Source: Piscicola geometra
Lineage: Eukaryota; Annelida; Clitellata; Hirudinida; Piscicolidae
NCBI GenBank assembly: GCA_943735955.1
Contig: OX030955.1
Location: 8,685,269-8,749,268, forward strand
Direction of reading: 5' to 3'
Length of the DNA stretch: 64,000 nucleotides
Made by a program: the position numbers and the translations under genes. The notes below the pieces were generated by a model. It ran no database searches, was not told where the DNA came from, and was given only the letters and a program-made list of their open reading frames with translations. Below are positions 45,077 to 60,000 of this stretch, piece by piece (the stretch's first letter is position 1; each line of letters starts with the position of its first letter).

Positions 45077-48000
45077 ATGTCTTACAGTGAGATAGAAACA
45101 GGCGATGTTCGCGTCGAGTTCATCGCCGACTACATTCTCAAGACGATGAAGCTGAGGCCGGAGAAGTGGCACCGCATGTACCAGGTGGAGGACAACAAGC
45201 AAGTGTGCATGGACTTTTTTGACAAGGCTGACAGAAAGAATCTCATTTTTGCGGTGAATGCAAGCGGAGTTTTGACTGTTTCTCACGACTGGCCCACGGC
45301 GCAAAAGACAAAATGTGTGTATTTCACTAAAAAGTCAAACGAAGTAATCGGAAAAGAGCCTGGCTGGAAGAAAAAGTTCACTTTTGGAGATATTGGACAC
45401 TCGCCTATCCAACAGTTTTCTGTATTTCTAGAAGAGGTTTTTAAGTAAAATAGTAGCGATAATTTTTATAACTGCCTTGACTTCTAGTCTAAAGCAATTA
45501 AACTATGATAAGGCTTTCATTAAACCCTATAGCCTCATAATATTAAACTAAATTAAAACCGAAACCACCAGTTCCTTCTGCCAGTTCTTTCGAACAAAGA
45601 GCACTTCCCAGAGTGGCCTCAAGTCATTTACGACGACGTGATCGAGAACATGGTGGAGCTGAACAAGGCGGTGTACGTGATGTCAGGACTCGTCAAAGGA
45701 AAGACCTTCCTGCCGCTGCCCTACAAGATGCCCTCACCCGCTGAAGCCATCAAGTTCAACGAAAACAATCGGTGTGTCTCCTGTCATTGAAGATAGTTAA
45801 TTTATTCGTTAAAGATGTATTCATGATAAATAAACTTGTTTGATGCATGAAAATAAGATAAATACGCTCGAGAGTGGAACATCGCAATTTTATTTTGTTT
45901 AATCAATATATTGCAGTATATTGCTTGATAGATAGATTGATTAATTATCTAATTTACATCAATAAAATTAATTTTCGCTATTCGTAAAATGAAATAAAAT
46001 TAACGCTCTAAGTACACTTCACTAATTTTGTACGACAGACTCACAGCCGAAAGTCAACTCCTGGTTCATGACCTGGAGACTTCGGTGATCAACTGGAGCA
46101 CACAAGTGCACGGAATCCTCGACATGAAGGCCTCACAGCAGCTGGATGAAGGCGGAAGTCCCACACCCTTTGTCGAACTTGAATACTGGGAGAACAGGGC
46201 TCAGAATCTGGAGTGCATAGTCGAACAGGTGGGTGCCTTGTGTAGCCCTTGGTGTGGTTCAAACAAAAATATGTACTTATTGAGTTTCAAAATGGGCGAT
46301 ATTTTTTTCTACTTAAAAAAAAAATCTTTAACCAACGATCAGCGTGTTACATGCAGTTTAAAGGTCCTAAGATGGAGCTTGTGGCGAAACTTCTGGAAAC
46401 TTCCAGGTCGATGTACTACGCGCTGTTCGAAAACCTCAAGAAGGAAGTCTTCTCCGGTGGGCGTGCATTGAAACTCTTGCAACTACCGCAAAACTCCATG
46501 TATAAGGCGCACTAGTTATTAAAATTAAACTCTATGTATAAACAAGCGCGCCGTATACATAGTGTTTTACGGCAAACTATATATAATGTTTTAGTTTAAA
46601 AATATTTTTGAAGAATATTTTAAGCTAGATTCGAAATAATTAAATTTAGGAATAAAAAACCGAATCATTAGAAAATTATCTATGCATAAAAACATACATA
46701 CTATTTATATTATATTATACTATTGATGTCTATAAATTGAGCTTATCCACTGTAAACGTACAAACCACTATGAAGACCATATCAACCACATGATTACCCT
46801 CTCAAACATCCCCAGCATGCGCCGAAGCGAAGGACATCCGTCTGTTTCTGAAGCCACTGAAGCTGACACTTGACGACTTGGAGCAGGTGGACTTCTACGA
46901 TGTGTCCACCAAGCTGGTCGTCCTCATGCACACCATTTTCATCGTCTGGTGCAACTCAGAACACTACAACACGCCAGAAAAAGTTATTGTTCTCTTCCAA
47001 GAAATATGCAACCTCATGATCAACAAGGTTCGAACATGCTTCAGAGTTTTCTTAAACATAATATTTTCAAGCGTTTAAATTGATTAATTCCTAGATGAAA
47101 TTATTAACTGTTCTTAGTTAAACATAAAAAACAGTTAACTATGTAAATGGATTGAAATTTAATGGCGTCTGCTTGCAGAGTCGCTTGTACATCGACCACA
47201 ACGAGCTCTTCAAGGGAGAAGCAGAAGAAACCGCCGAAAAACTGAGTCTAACGCTCAAAAATCTCAAATCCTTCAAGCAGCTGTATAAGAGCTACAAAGA
47301 GAAGGTGCGAGAAAGGGCGATGAAAGACGCCAAGTTCAAGGACTGGGAGTTTCCATTGAGTCTCGTCTTCACCAAATACAACGCATTCTTTCGACGAATT
47401 CTGGATATCAAGGTGGCCTTGTCTATAACTTAAACTCTTTGACATTAAAACATCATTAAAATATATTTTCTAAAATTTAATTAAAATAATTTTTTTAAAT
47501 ATGTTTAATTAAGTTAATTAGCAAAATCCAAATACCGGCAGATTCTTATCGAGGTACAAATCGAATTTCTGAAACTTGAGAAGTTGGAGTTTAGTGGCCA
47601 GAAGGGAAGCGCGCTGTCGAAGGAGAGAAAGCAGATTTACGAAGAGTTCAAAGAGCTTTTCAAGGAATTCAACGAACTGCAATGCGATGTTCTTGATCCG
47701 AATGATAAAGTAAGTGAAAAAATTGACAACAAAGTTAATTTTAGTTTTTTATTTAAAGAACTGTGTTCGTTCTTTTTTGTAGAGTATTTTAATAAATAAT
47801 CTATTTAATGAAAACATAAATCTTGAAACATTTGAATTCATTAGGTTTTTGAAAAGCATCTAGAGAAGTTCAAGAGTTACGCCTCGGAACTTGATGAGAG
47901 ACTCGCCACTCTGATCTGTGACGCTCTCAGCGACTCGAACGGCCTCGAAAACACTTTCAAAGTTATAAATATTTATTATTAAAAAATGCCTTTTAACATT

Positions 48001-51000
48001 TTTAATAATCAATAAAATATTAAGAACTATAATTTTTTATTTTTTTAAACTTTATTTTCTAAAATATTTGACAAAAAATCGTAGTTACTGGACTCACTGG
48101 GCAGTCTGCTGGATCGACCGATCATAAGGTACGAAGTGAATCAAAAGATCGGCTCGATCGTGCAGGCGATGGATAAGTACTTGGCAGACACCAAACTTCT
48201 GTATGACTCGAAAATCAAGGCGATCGAAGAATCGAAGTCGATCTGTCTGTACAACAACATGCCGCACATGTCCAGCTGTCTGGAGTGGGCCAGAGGACTG
48301 AAACAACGCATCGAGATTCCCATGAGCCACTTCAACAGACTCGATCTCAGGTGAGTGAGATCACGTTTATTAAATTATAATCGTTTGTATAATTTTAATA
48401 AAGAAATGAATAAGCTTTTAAATTACCGAAGTGATAAATATGTTTTAAAAGCCATTGTAACTTTTTCTGTAGATTTAGTGGATGTATCATAGCCTGGACG
48501 CTTCGCTGTAGTTGCATACAGAATGTAGCTACTTTGGAATTGTTAAACCCTTTCTCAGTTGTGCTCCGTCTCAAGATGTCGACAGTGTTCGAGACCATTA
48601 TGAAGAAATGCTGTCGCTTCTGAATAAGTAAGAAATACGTTTAAAACAAATAAAGAATAAGTTATTCAAAAGTATAATTTTAAACACCGATACATCTATT
48701 TTGAATGTTTTCATAACTACAGTCTTTAACCAAAGCACAACCAATCGCTAGTTTCATAAGCAAAACGAAGAGCGACTGGTTGAGTAGTGTGGAGGCCATT
48801 TGCAACACCAACATGGCAAACTTCCTGGTGCTCAGAAACACCACCAACGACAACGTCATTGTGAACTTCAGTGCGGAAGTGAGAATTTTTTGATAAAAGC
48901 TTCTATTTATTGAAGAAAAAATATTATTTCTTTATTTTTATATTGATTTATTCAAGAAAGTCTAAATGCGGTTAAAGAAACTTGTATGCTCTTAATAACC
49001 AGTCATTTAATATGCATAATATAAACCTAAATCTTGAATTTCTGTGAAATGAAACATTCACAATGCGCAGCTGAAAGCCCTGCTGAAGGACGTGATGTAC
49101 TTGAAGATGAGGACTGGGGAGCGGGAGGCAGGCGAAGGAAGTCTGGAGATTCCGGAAAGCGCCTTGAAGTTGTACGAGAGGAACGAGGAGCTGTGGAAGT
49201 TCAGGACGTGCTTAGACCTCATTGCCGACTGGTACAACCAAGTGAGTGCTGGAGTCGTCGAGTCGGGCTGAGTTTTGGCGCGCGTTAAACGCTATTTACT
49301 TAGCGATATAATTATTTGATATAATACTTGAGATTTGAATGGAGATTGCTTGAGCTGTTTTAAACTTTTGATGCTTTTTAGAGTTAAACTACTATTAAAT
49401 TTTTATAATTGTAATGAATTGATAGAGTTTTTTATCTTTTTTATAAGTTTGATTAATTTCAATGATTTTATAAAGTTACTCAATGGTTGCGAAGGTGAAG
49501 AATGTAATTTTGGAAGTGGAGTACCCCCTGTTGGAGGAGCAGTTGGTCGCTTCAGACAAGCAGCTGGAACAGGCGGAGAAACACTACAAGTGGGAGACTG
49601 CAGGTATGGGAAGACATTGTAGTGAAGTCTTTAGGCGAGATATATATTGAAATGAACGTTAAAGCAATAAAAAACGATCATGAACAGGAGTGTGGGAGTT
49701 TATAGTGGCGACGAAGGAGGAGGTGAGTGGCCTGCACGTGAGACTGATGAAGACGAAGGCAAATATCGATCAGATTAAGGAGCTGATGGCTGTGTGGTCG
49801 AAGCAGCCGCTTTTTGAAAGAACCGAAATCAAGTCATCCACGCTGCTAGCCCTCACGGACCGGGAAGAAAGACTCAAGAGACGTTACAATGAGCTGACTG
49901 CCACTGGTCTCAAGATACACCAGCTCGTGAAGGTATTTAAAAAATATTGTAAAAAAGTTTTTTTCCCTTCTAGATATTTATTCGATTGAAAATGCTTTGA
50001 AAATAGTTACAGTTTTTTTCTATGTAATTTTAAATGCTTCCGATTTTCATAATATAAATATATAAATAGCGGGTTGGCTTAGATGGTAAAGTCGTTGGAC
50101 CTGCAACTTAAAGGTCGCCAGTTAGAATCCTTGTTCAGCCATCATATACCTAGTGTATATGATGCGGTGTTTCACGACTTATGTCGTGTGAGTGGCGCCT
50201 CAGTTGCGTGCCTTGGCGCATTATAAATACGCTTTATTTTATATGTATATTTTTATCAAAAACACAAGGACAACCTTGAGTTATTCGGCTGTGCTGAAGA
50301 CTCGGTCGAGTGGAAGGCGTATGTGGACTTCCTCGATGAGTTGATTGTCGAGTCCTTCTTCTCGATCATCCACTGCAGTCTCAGTTTTTTGCAGTCCAAC
50401 ACCAAGCCTTTGCCAGAGTCCCAACCCCTCTTCGAGACCATCATGGAACTCAAGGTTTCTTTGGAGTTTGAAGAGAAAAAGGGAGTACAATTAGGTTTTT
50501 GTAATCAGAAACTAAAATATAGAATTGATGACCCGAAAATAATTTTTATAACATTTTAAATTAAGAAAAAAAATCGAAAACCTAAATAACTATAAAAATA
50601 TTTTCGCCGAATTGATGAAACTTTCTTCCACTTACCAAAACGCCACCAGCCTCCAGACATAACGTTCACTCCTTCGATGGAGGAGGGCGTGGCAGACGGA
50701 TTCTTCGAGATCATAGACAGCCTTATTTGCGACATTTACAAGCAGGCGTCCATGATTTCAAGACTTTCTCTCGACTGTGGTCTGGCCAATTATCAGGTTG
50801 GTACTGTCTTATAAGGGACATATTTATTTGATTCAAGAGATTCATTTTTGTAAGTTAATTAATTAATTAAAAATGACTATTTAATTAACTTTTTAATTTA
50901 AAAAAACGGAAAATTGAAAACTTGTTTGTGTTAAACGCTAAACTGTACGTATTTTCAGCCGGACGTTGAGAATTCCGAAGACCTGAACCAGACGAGGCAT

Positions 51001-54000
51001 CAGTTGATGGATCATGTGCAGAAGATCATGCTCAGAGCTGCAGAGTTCAGGTTGGTTTTGATGGAAGTGGTCGCGTGTATTGTTGCTTGTGGACTTTTCA
51101 ATGGCTTAGCGTGGAAGGAGTTATTGATCAACGATTTGTTCGAGCTATCTATTGGACAAAAATGTGATGATAAAATCTTCCAAATGTATATGTGTTGCCG
51201 GAACCATGCATTACGCGAATAGTCTGCTTTTTTCAGGCATTACGCGAATGTCCTCTCACGTGTATTAACTAAAAAATATATAATGATTTCACGGTGCTTC
51301 CACTGCAACCCTCCAAGACAATCCTTCGACCACTACTCGTACCTCTGGACCGACGACCGAGTTGATGCTTTGAAGCAGTTCCTGCTCTACAACCACGTCC
51401 TGACGCCAGAAGAACTCGAAGCTGTCGCCAAGGATGGACTTCCGGAGAACCCGCCCACCCTTCAGCAGTTCAAAGACCAGGTTAAAACTGAGAATTTTAT
51501 TTAACGATTTTTGCATCAAGATTTAATTATCTTAATTTGTTTATACTCGTAATTAAATTTGAAAATTTCTTATCTTCTCCTGTTAAGAAAAAATGTTTGA
51601 ACAGTGTTTAAACATCTGAGATATGCTCTAAACCAGTAGTTTTTAAACTTTTTGAAACCAAAAACAGAAGGCATTCAAACGATTGCTGTTTTTTTTGAAA
51701 AATGTTTTTCCCACTCTGACATCAAAAACACTGTTCTAAATCACAAAAACACCTGACCAATAATCAATTTAAATGGTTAAATATTTACACAGATTGACCG
51801 CTATGAAAAGCTTTCAGAAGAAGTGGAGAAGATCGAGGGAGTGGTGGTGTTCGACAACTGGTTCAAGATCGATGCTCGACCCTTCCGCCAAGTGCTCATC
51901 AACACCATCAGGAAGTGGGGTCTGATGTTCAAGCAGCACCTCGTCAACCACATCAACACCAGGTCTGTTCATAGAACATAGTAACTATTATCAACTGTTG
52001 GAAAATATAACGGGAAAGAACAATTTATAATTTTTTTAAAGTTACATAATTCACTAGTGGGAGTCTGTAAACTGAAGATATAATAACCAAGCATTGAAAT
52101 TAGTTTAATAATTAGAGAAAATCAAAAGTTAGCACAGGAAAAAACTCCATGCAAAACCTTGCACATCAATCCGTTGAAACTTTCGCCTTACGCAGTCTGA
52201 AGGAACTGAACGACTTCATAAAGGAGGCGGACCAGGGCCTCACGCAGCCCGTCGAAGAAGGCGAGTACGAAGCTCTGATCAAGGTCTGTGCATTCTAAGA
52301 GATTCTTTGAAGTTAAAATAAAATTAGTGAAATTTAAAATGTAACGAATATTCTGTTCTATACATGTTAAGTTCTACTGTAGTCATCGAAGTTTGGATTG
52401 AATATAGATACTAAACAACGAAAACATAGGGATGACCGAAGATTTCTCCGCAGGTGATAGGCAACATAATGTCGGTGAAAGAGCGGCAACAGGCGACAGA
52501 CGCCATGTTCGAGCCGCTGAAAGAGTCCATTGAACTCTTGAAGAACTACGGACAGGAACTGCCAGACACTGTCTACCTCCAGCTTGAGGTTGGGTGTCTC
52601 TGCTGGCTTGGAGACATTAATTATGCGATTTGAAAAATTATTCGAAGCTATTTAACTGAATTTAAAATTGTTTAACTTTTTGTAATGAATATTTAATCCA
52701 ATGGAATCAGGAGCTACCAGAGATGTGGAACAACACGAAGAAGACGATGCTGACGATGAAGCAGCAAGTGGCGCCACTGCAAGCAAACGAAGTGGCCAAC
52801 ATCCGCAAAAAAGCAGCTGCTTTCGACCAAGTGCAAATAGGTCTTTTCGTACATCTTTTTGAAATTTAATAACTTAAAAGAATTTTTTAAATTACAAATA
52901 AATTTAACGTGAGTTATTTTGTCTTATATGACTTTGAAGTTATTGACTCTAACTTGATGTTTTGACAACAATAATTTAAAGAATTTCGAGAAAAATTCAA
53001 AAAAATGGGGGCTTATTTCTACTCTTGTGCCAATCCTTACCAGACCATGGATAAAGTAAGAGTATTTTCTCCACATTCAAAACAATATTGATTTTTTTAA
53101 AAACCTTTATACGCATCTTAACTACCACAGTACCAAGATAGGTTGCTGGAGATCGAGAAGACGATGTCTGAAATGGTTAAATCTGCGAATCTTTTTGAAG
53201 TGAGTATTCCCGAATACAAGCAGTTGAAGCTGTGCAGGAGGGACATTGTGTTGCTGAAGAGTCTCTGGGACTACGCCTTCATCGTGAGGGCCAGCTTCGA
53301 CGACTGGAAGACCACCCTCTGGAAAAGCATAAACATCGAGCACATGGAGTTTGACTGTCGCAGGTATTTGTTGCTTGGTGGTTGAGTCGTTCTTGCGGCT
53401 GCTGGGGTTGTTGCTGGTTTATATCATTATGCGTTTGAATAAAATAGATTTTGTTGAAATACCGGTTTTTCAATATAATTTCTTGATTGGTAAAAAGCAA
53501 ATAAAGTACCATGAAGTTCACATCAATTTTTTAACACGCTTCTCAGGTTCAGCAAAGACGTGCGGACACTGGACAAGGAGATGAGGAACTGGGACACGTT
53601 CACTGGCCTCGAGAACACCGTCAAGAACATGACCACCTCGTTAAAGGTGCCAATTCAGGGTCTTCTCAATACGATATATTGCACTATTTTGCAAAAAGTC
53701 AAATTGATGGAAAATAGTTATTACTTACAAAAAATTTACATTAAAATTTAAATTTATTACCACGTTTTTTTTACTTTAAAAGAAATAGAATGCCTGTAAT
53801 AATTAAATTCCGCAGGCGATTAACGAGCTACAGAATCCTGCCATCAGAGACAGGCACTGGATGCAACTGATGCAAGCGACTGGAGTGAGATGCCACAAAA
53901 TATCAAATATAACTAATGATAAAAAAATTGAAAGTATTTTTACAATTATTTAAAAAAGATAATTTTCAGTTTGCATTTACAACTTAATCTTTTTAAATAA

Positions 54001-57000
54001 TTTATTGCCTGATCAAAGTCTCACCACCAACCAAAAACACGCAATCGATTCCTAGGTGAGGTTCCAGCTGGACGAGAAGACCACCCTTTCAGACCTCATG
54101 TCGCTGAATCTCCACGACTACGAAGACGAAGTTCGCAACATCGTCGACAAGTCGGTCAAGGAGATGAGCATGGAGAAGATGCTGAACAGCATCAACGACT
54201 CGTGGACTGACATGCACTTCGAGCACGAGAAACACCCCAGGATCGGCATCACCATGCTCAAAGCCAGCGAGGTGCTCATCGAGACTCTGGAAGAAAACCA
54301 GGTCGCTGTGGGTGTTGAGAGGGCTTTGATACATTTATAAAGTGATTGTTAATATCATTTTAAGTTATGAAATTAATTAGTATTATTGTAGTAACAAAAT
54401 ATCATGTTTATGGTTGAAAATCATTAAATTGAGCGGTCGTCGTCTTTGCAGGTTCAGCTGCAAAACATGCTGATCTCGAAACACATAGCTCACTTTTTTG
54501 ACGAGGTGACCACTTGGCAGAAGAAATTGACAACTGCTGACCAGGTGAGCAACGTTCTATTATAAAACAAAATTTATTTGTAACTTATTAAAAACCGAAT
54601 AAGTTAAATCACACTTTCAATAAATCTCTTCAGTTAAAAAAAAACTTCTTTCAACTCAAACCCTTTAATACTGTTTATTTAAAATGTATATATAAGTAAA
54701 ACCACCGATGACAGGTGATAAACGTGTGGTTCGAGGTACAGAGGACCTGGTCCTACCTGGAAAGCATCTTCATCGGCTCTGAAGACATCCGCAAACAACT
54801 GCCCACCGACTCGGACCGCTTCGACAAGATCGACACTGACTTCAAGGTAGGTGTCTAGGGAAAAGCTCAGTTGAACTGTTACATAAGAGATTTCAAAATA
54901 ACTAGGATGTGTGAGAAATTTCTAATGTTTTATAAATAGTTTTTATTTTCAATTAATATATTTCAAAGATAATATTTCTTATATTTGACAAATATACCAA
55001 AACAAAACTAATAAGCAATTGACTCGTAGGCATTGGTGAAGGAGATAGAAGTGACGACGAAGGTGCTTGAAACGACGGGGAAACCGAACCTCTTTCTGAG
55101 ACTGGAGTGCATCAAGGAACAGCTCACCCTCTGCGAGAAGGCCTTGGCAGAGTACCTGGAAACCAAGAGACTCGCCTTCCCTCGCTTCTACTTCGTCTCA
55201 TCGACCGACCTTTTGGATATTCTCTCCAATGGGAACCAGCCTCCCATGGTGCAGTAGTGACTAAATAAAACTTTCCAGATACATATCAAACTTCAACAAA
55301 TGTTTCACCACTCCGAAATCATTGCTAACAGCAAGTGCTCAAACGCCACCCAGGTTGCAAGGCACCTCACGAAGCTGTTCGACAGTCTGGCTCGCTTGAG
55401 GTTTGAGGAAGGCAACGACCAGAAGGCGATCGCCATGTGGAGCAGAGACGATGAGTTTGTCAACATGTCGAAGCCCTGCCAGTGCAGTGGCCAGGTTTGT
55501 CAAAATAGGGGTTGATCGTATTCGGGGTAGTTAAAAATATAAATGTATACTTTTTTAATGTTTCAAAAAACTTTAAGTTTATAGAATATTTAAAAACCAC
55601 TACTTTTTTTTACAATTTTTTCTGTTTTTAAATAGCAAAACCTTCGAAAGGTTGAGGCGTGGTTGAACAGTCTGCTGCGGTGCATGAAGGAGACGATAAG
55701 ACACGAGTTGACGGAGGCGTTGACGGTGTCGGAGGAGAAGATCAGAGAGCAGTGGCTCTTCGAGTTTCCTGCGCAAGTGGCGCTCTGTTGTGTGCAGGTG
55801 TGCTTTATTATGAAGCTATAATAGCCTCGAGGAGAATTCAATTAAAATAACTTTGGAGTTAACAATTTCGAGAAGTTTACTACAATTCAACGACTCGTTT
55901 TGGATTTTTTCAATTTACTGCCGAATAATTTTTTTATGATTTAATTTTAAACACGAAATTTGTAATTTGAAATTATTTTTGAAACTGAAGATATGGTGGA
56001 CGATAGAGGTGAACATGGCGTTTGTTCATTTGGAAGAAGGCTTTGAGAATGCCCTCAAGGACTACAACAAGAAACAGGTGCTTTGCAGACTGCTCGTTGG
56101 TGGTGTATATCGTTTTGAAAATATAATAATCTTCTCTTCTTTTGGAAAGTATATAAGTTTAAAAAAATCAATTTTTTTGATTAAATTTTATAGCTAAATT
56201 AAAGTAAAAAAGGGCCTCTAAAAATATTGAATGATCTATCAACTTCTTCAACAAAAATAATGATTCCATGACATGAAAGTATATTCACAACACTTGAAGA
56301 TAAGCCAATTGAACGTCTTGATCAACATGCTGACGGGGTCGTTGAGTGTGGGAGACCGTCAGAAAATCATGACTGTGTGCACGATCGAGGTGCACAACAG
56401 GGACGTTGTCAACAAGATGATCCTGCAGAAGGTACTGGCGTTCGAGTGGCCGTGCAGTTAGTCAGTTGGTTGGTAGTTAGTCTGGAACTATTTGTCTTAA
56501 ACAAAACAGGTTAAAAATATGTTTTTACACAAATTAGGAATGAATCAGGTCGAAAAATTAGTAATAAATGATTTCGAAATCTTAAATCCAATATTAAAAT
56601 TTTTTAATTTATGAAAGTTTTCACTTTGTCATTCCAGATAGAGAACTCACAGGCGTTCACGTGGCTCTCCCAACTCAGACACCGTTGGGACGAGAAAGAG
56701 AAAGAGTGCTACGCCAACATTTGCGATGCTCAAGTAAATAAATGGCGAGGGGGGAAAAAGGAAATTACATTTTTTATTAATTTAGTTGAATTATTCAAAA
56801 AAATGATTTTTATAAATACATGAAATATTTTTTTTTCGCACTCTTAGTTCCGTTACTCTTACGAGTACCTGGGAAACTCTGCTCGGCTCGTCATCACGCC
56901 ACTCACCGACCGATGCTACATCACTCTCACCCAAGTTAAACTCAAAATTAACATTTCATCATTTTTTGTAACCAATTTTCTGTCTTATTTTTGCGTTTAA

Positions 57001-60000
57001 AATTCGAAATAATTGTCAATTTTTTGTCGTTTTTAATTCATTATCATTCTCTCGCCTCCCACCAACTCTTCTCGCCAAGTCGTTGCACTTGACGATGAGT
57101 GGGGCTCCAGCGGGTCCTGCAGGCACTGGCAAGACTGAGACCACCAAGGACCTGGGCAGGGCTCTGGGAGTCATGGTGTATGTCTTCAACTGCTCAGAAC
57201 AAATGGACTATCGGGTGAAAGTTTTATTTGATTTAACTTAGTTTTAGTTAAGTATGATTTATTTTTTTTCTAATTATAAAAATGTTTATATTGAAAAAAA
57301 AAGATAAAATATTTATTAATAACTGTATATTTTTCGATAATTTATTATATTTCTTAAATAAAAGTGACCCCAGAAAAACAACACCACATCGCAACAGTCT
57401 ATTGGAAACATCTACAAGGGACTGGCGCAGTCGGGAGCTTGGGGTTGTTTTGACGAGTTTAACAGAATATCTGTGGAGGTGTTGTCAGTGGTAGCTGTGC
57501 AGGTTATTGCTTGGGTGGTTTATGTTGTTTTCCAACACGAATTAAAAATTTGGGTTAACTTTAAATTTTCCAATTAATTATACTTTTTATAAAGTTTTTA
57601 ATAATACATTTAACAACTCCAAAATCTATGGCAGGTGAAGTGCATTCAAGACGCCATAAAGACGAAGAAGCAATCCTTCAGTTTCCTGGGCGAGGAGATC
57701 AGCCTCTCACTTTCTGTGGGCATCTTCATCACCATGAACCCTGGCTATGCTGGCAGAACCGAGCTGCCGGAAAACCTAAAAGCCCTTTTCAGGTCAGGAG
57801 AATGAGTTGGCGTCGGAAAGTCATAACTTTGAATAAATGCGTCTTAGTGGTATGAACTCTAAATTTGTTTCCGTGTGACGAGAAATAAAAAAATATTTAG
57901 CGATAAATGGGCAAGTCATAACGATAAAATAAACACTTTAATGAAAATTATTGAATTTTATTTATTATAATAGACAAATAATTGTTTAATAACGTCATGA
58001 ATACATAGGCCGTGTGCAATGGTGGTTCCAGACTTTGAGTTGATCTGCGAGATCATGCTGGTGGCGGAAGGATTTCTGGACGCTCGTCTGTTAGCCAGAA
58101 AGTTCATCACTCTGTACTCGCTCTGCAAGGAACTCCTTTCTAAACAAGTATAACTGTTGCAGTCGAACTAAGCATAAGAAGATACATTAATGTGATAGTT
58201 GAAATCTCGAAACTAATTAATAAAATTATTATTTAAGTTTATAAATTACATTTATTGCACAAACGATGATTTAGGACCACTACGACTGGGGACTCAGAGC
58301 CATTAAGAGCGTCTTGGTGGTGGCAGGCTCGCTTAAAAGAAGTGACAAGGAGAGGCCTGAAGATCAGGTTCTGTTGTCTTTTAAAATTTGAAACTTTAAT
58401 TTTGAATATAACTTTGTTTAGCGTGCTGCATTTTTTACATGACTTTGAATGTTCAATAAATAATTTTTTCAAATAGAAAAAGTATCGTCAATAAAGCAAT
58501 CTCGTTACAAACACAAAACTACGTTGACGATGACAGGTGCTGATGAGAGCGCTGAGAGACTTCAACATTCCGAAAGTGGTGACCGACGACATGCCGGTCT
58601 TCATGGGTCTCATCGGAGACCTCTTCCCGGCCCTGGACGTGCCCCGCAAGAGAGACCCTGCTTTCGAAAACCAGATCAAGACGGCAGTCAGTGACCTCAA
58701 GTTGCAGCCTGAAGATGGATTCATTCTGAAGGTAGAAAGGGGTTCTTACAGATTCAATGGTTGAGTTTTTTTAGTGGTTCAATCTACATGGTTCACGGAT
58801 GCAATTAACTTTGATTATTACGCGACGGATTACTAGTTGTATTCGATTAAATGTTCTCATGATTGCAGGTTGTTCAGCTGCAAGAACTCTTTGAAGTGCG
58901 TCACTCTGTCTTCATTGTTGGCAGTGCAGGAACTGGTGTGTTCTAGCAAGCATCTCGTTTTAACTTTCTCTTATTTAAAATATATGTTTCAGTGGTTAAA
59001 TACCTTTTTTAGTTGATATACTTTTCTAACAGTTTTTTTAATAACAAAGGCAAGAGTTGCGTGTGGAAAACTCTCTTCCGAGCGAACCAGAACATGAAGA
59101 AAAAGCCAATAGCGGTTGACCTGAACCCCAAAGCCGTCACCAACAACGAGCTGTTCGGGATCATCAACCCAGCCACAAGAGAATGGAGAGACGGTGATTT
59201 CTTGCTATAACAACAAATAATTTTAGCTTAACTTTCCCAAACCTTTCACATAAAATGGATAAATTGGAATAAGTTCATACACTCCAGTTTTTTATTTCAA
59301 GCATTTATTCCGTGCAAGCGCGCAATAATCCAACCTCGACACGCACAGGCCTCTTTTCCTACGTGATGAGGGACATGTCGAACAACACTCACGACGGGCC
59401 CAAGTGGATCGTGCTGGACGGAGACATCGACCCGATGTGGATCGAGTCCCTCAACACTGTCATGGACGACAACAAGGTTGCAATTCAGTTTGGATTCCAG
59501 CTATTTATTTGGATTTGATTTTCTATGAAACCGTGATATTAAAAATAATATTCGTGAAGGTAAACAAATGAATTTTTAACTTTTAATATTTATATAAAAA
59601 AAAGCTGTATCTTTATAATAAAAGAAGGTGATTTCAAACTTTTTGTATAATCTCAGGTGCTCACCCTAGCGAGCAACGAGAGAATTCCACTGAACCATTC
59701 GATGCGGCTGTTGTTTGAGATCAGTCATCTCAAGTGCGCTACCCCTGCCACTGTATCAAGGGCGGGAATCCTGTACATCAACGCAGGAGACCTCGGATGG
59801 AACCCGTCAGTGTTCCATGTGTCTCATATATGCATATAACTTTAGATTATAGTTCATGTATTTTAAAGAAACGTTTTTTTCGTGTTTTAATTATATTTAC
59901 CATATATCAGTCTTGAACAAAATTGTTTCAAATTTTAGTTTTTATTTACTTCTCCAACAGGTACGTGAGCAGCTGGATCGACACCAGAGAGTCGCAGCCA

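Larger units (their letters stand above)
45077..51961 (+). other. dynein tail (DHC_N1) exons
   Basis: Encodes the cargo and dimerisation tail, about 1,100 residues: [33 protein letters not shown], long helical bundles ([20 protein letters not shown]), and [20 protein letters not shown] with [10 protein letters not shown] near its end. Intron 49933-50269 carries a family-B SINE. The intron after 46456 carries a short TIR element. Confidence 0.85.

Noticed and set aside
50070..50150. Functional tRNA gene
   Set aside because: A- and B-box-like sequences are present but no cloverleaf with a proper acceptor stem; a repeated mate exists, so it is a SINE head.
55249..55353. Premature stop in the dynein gene after NGNQPPMVQ
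   Set aside because: The TAG follows the donor ATG|GTGCAG; joining to 55354 restores [15 protein letters not shown], as in the family.
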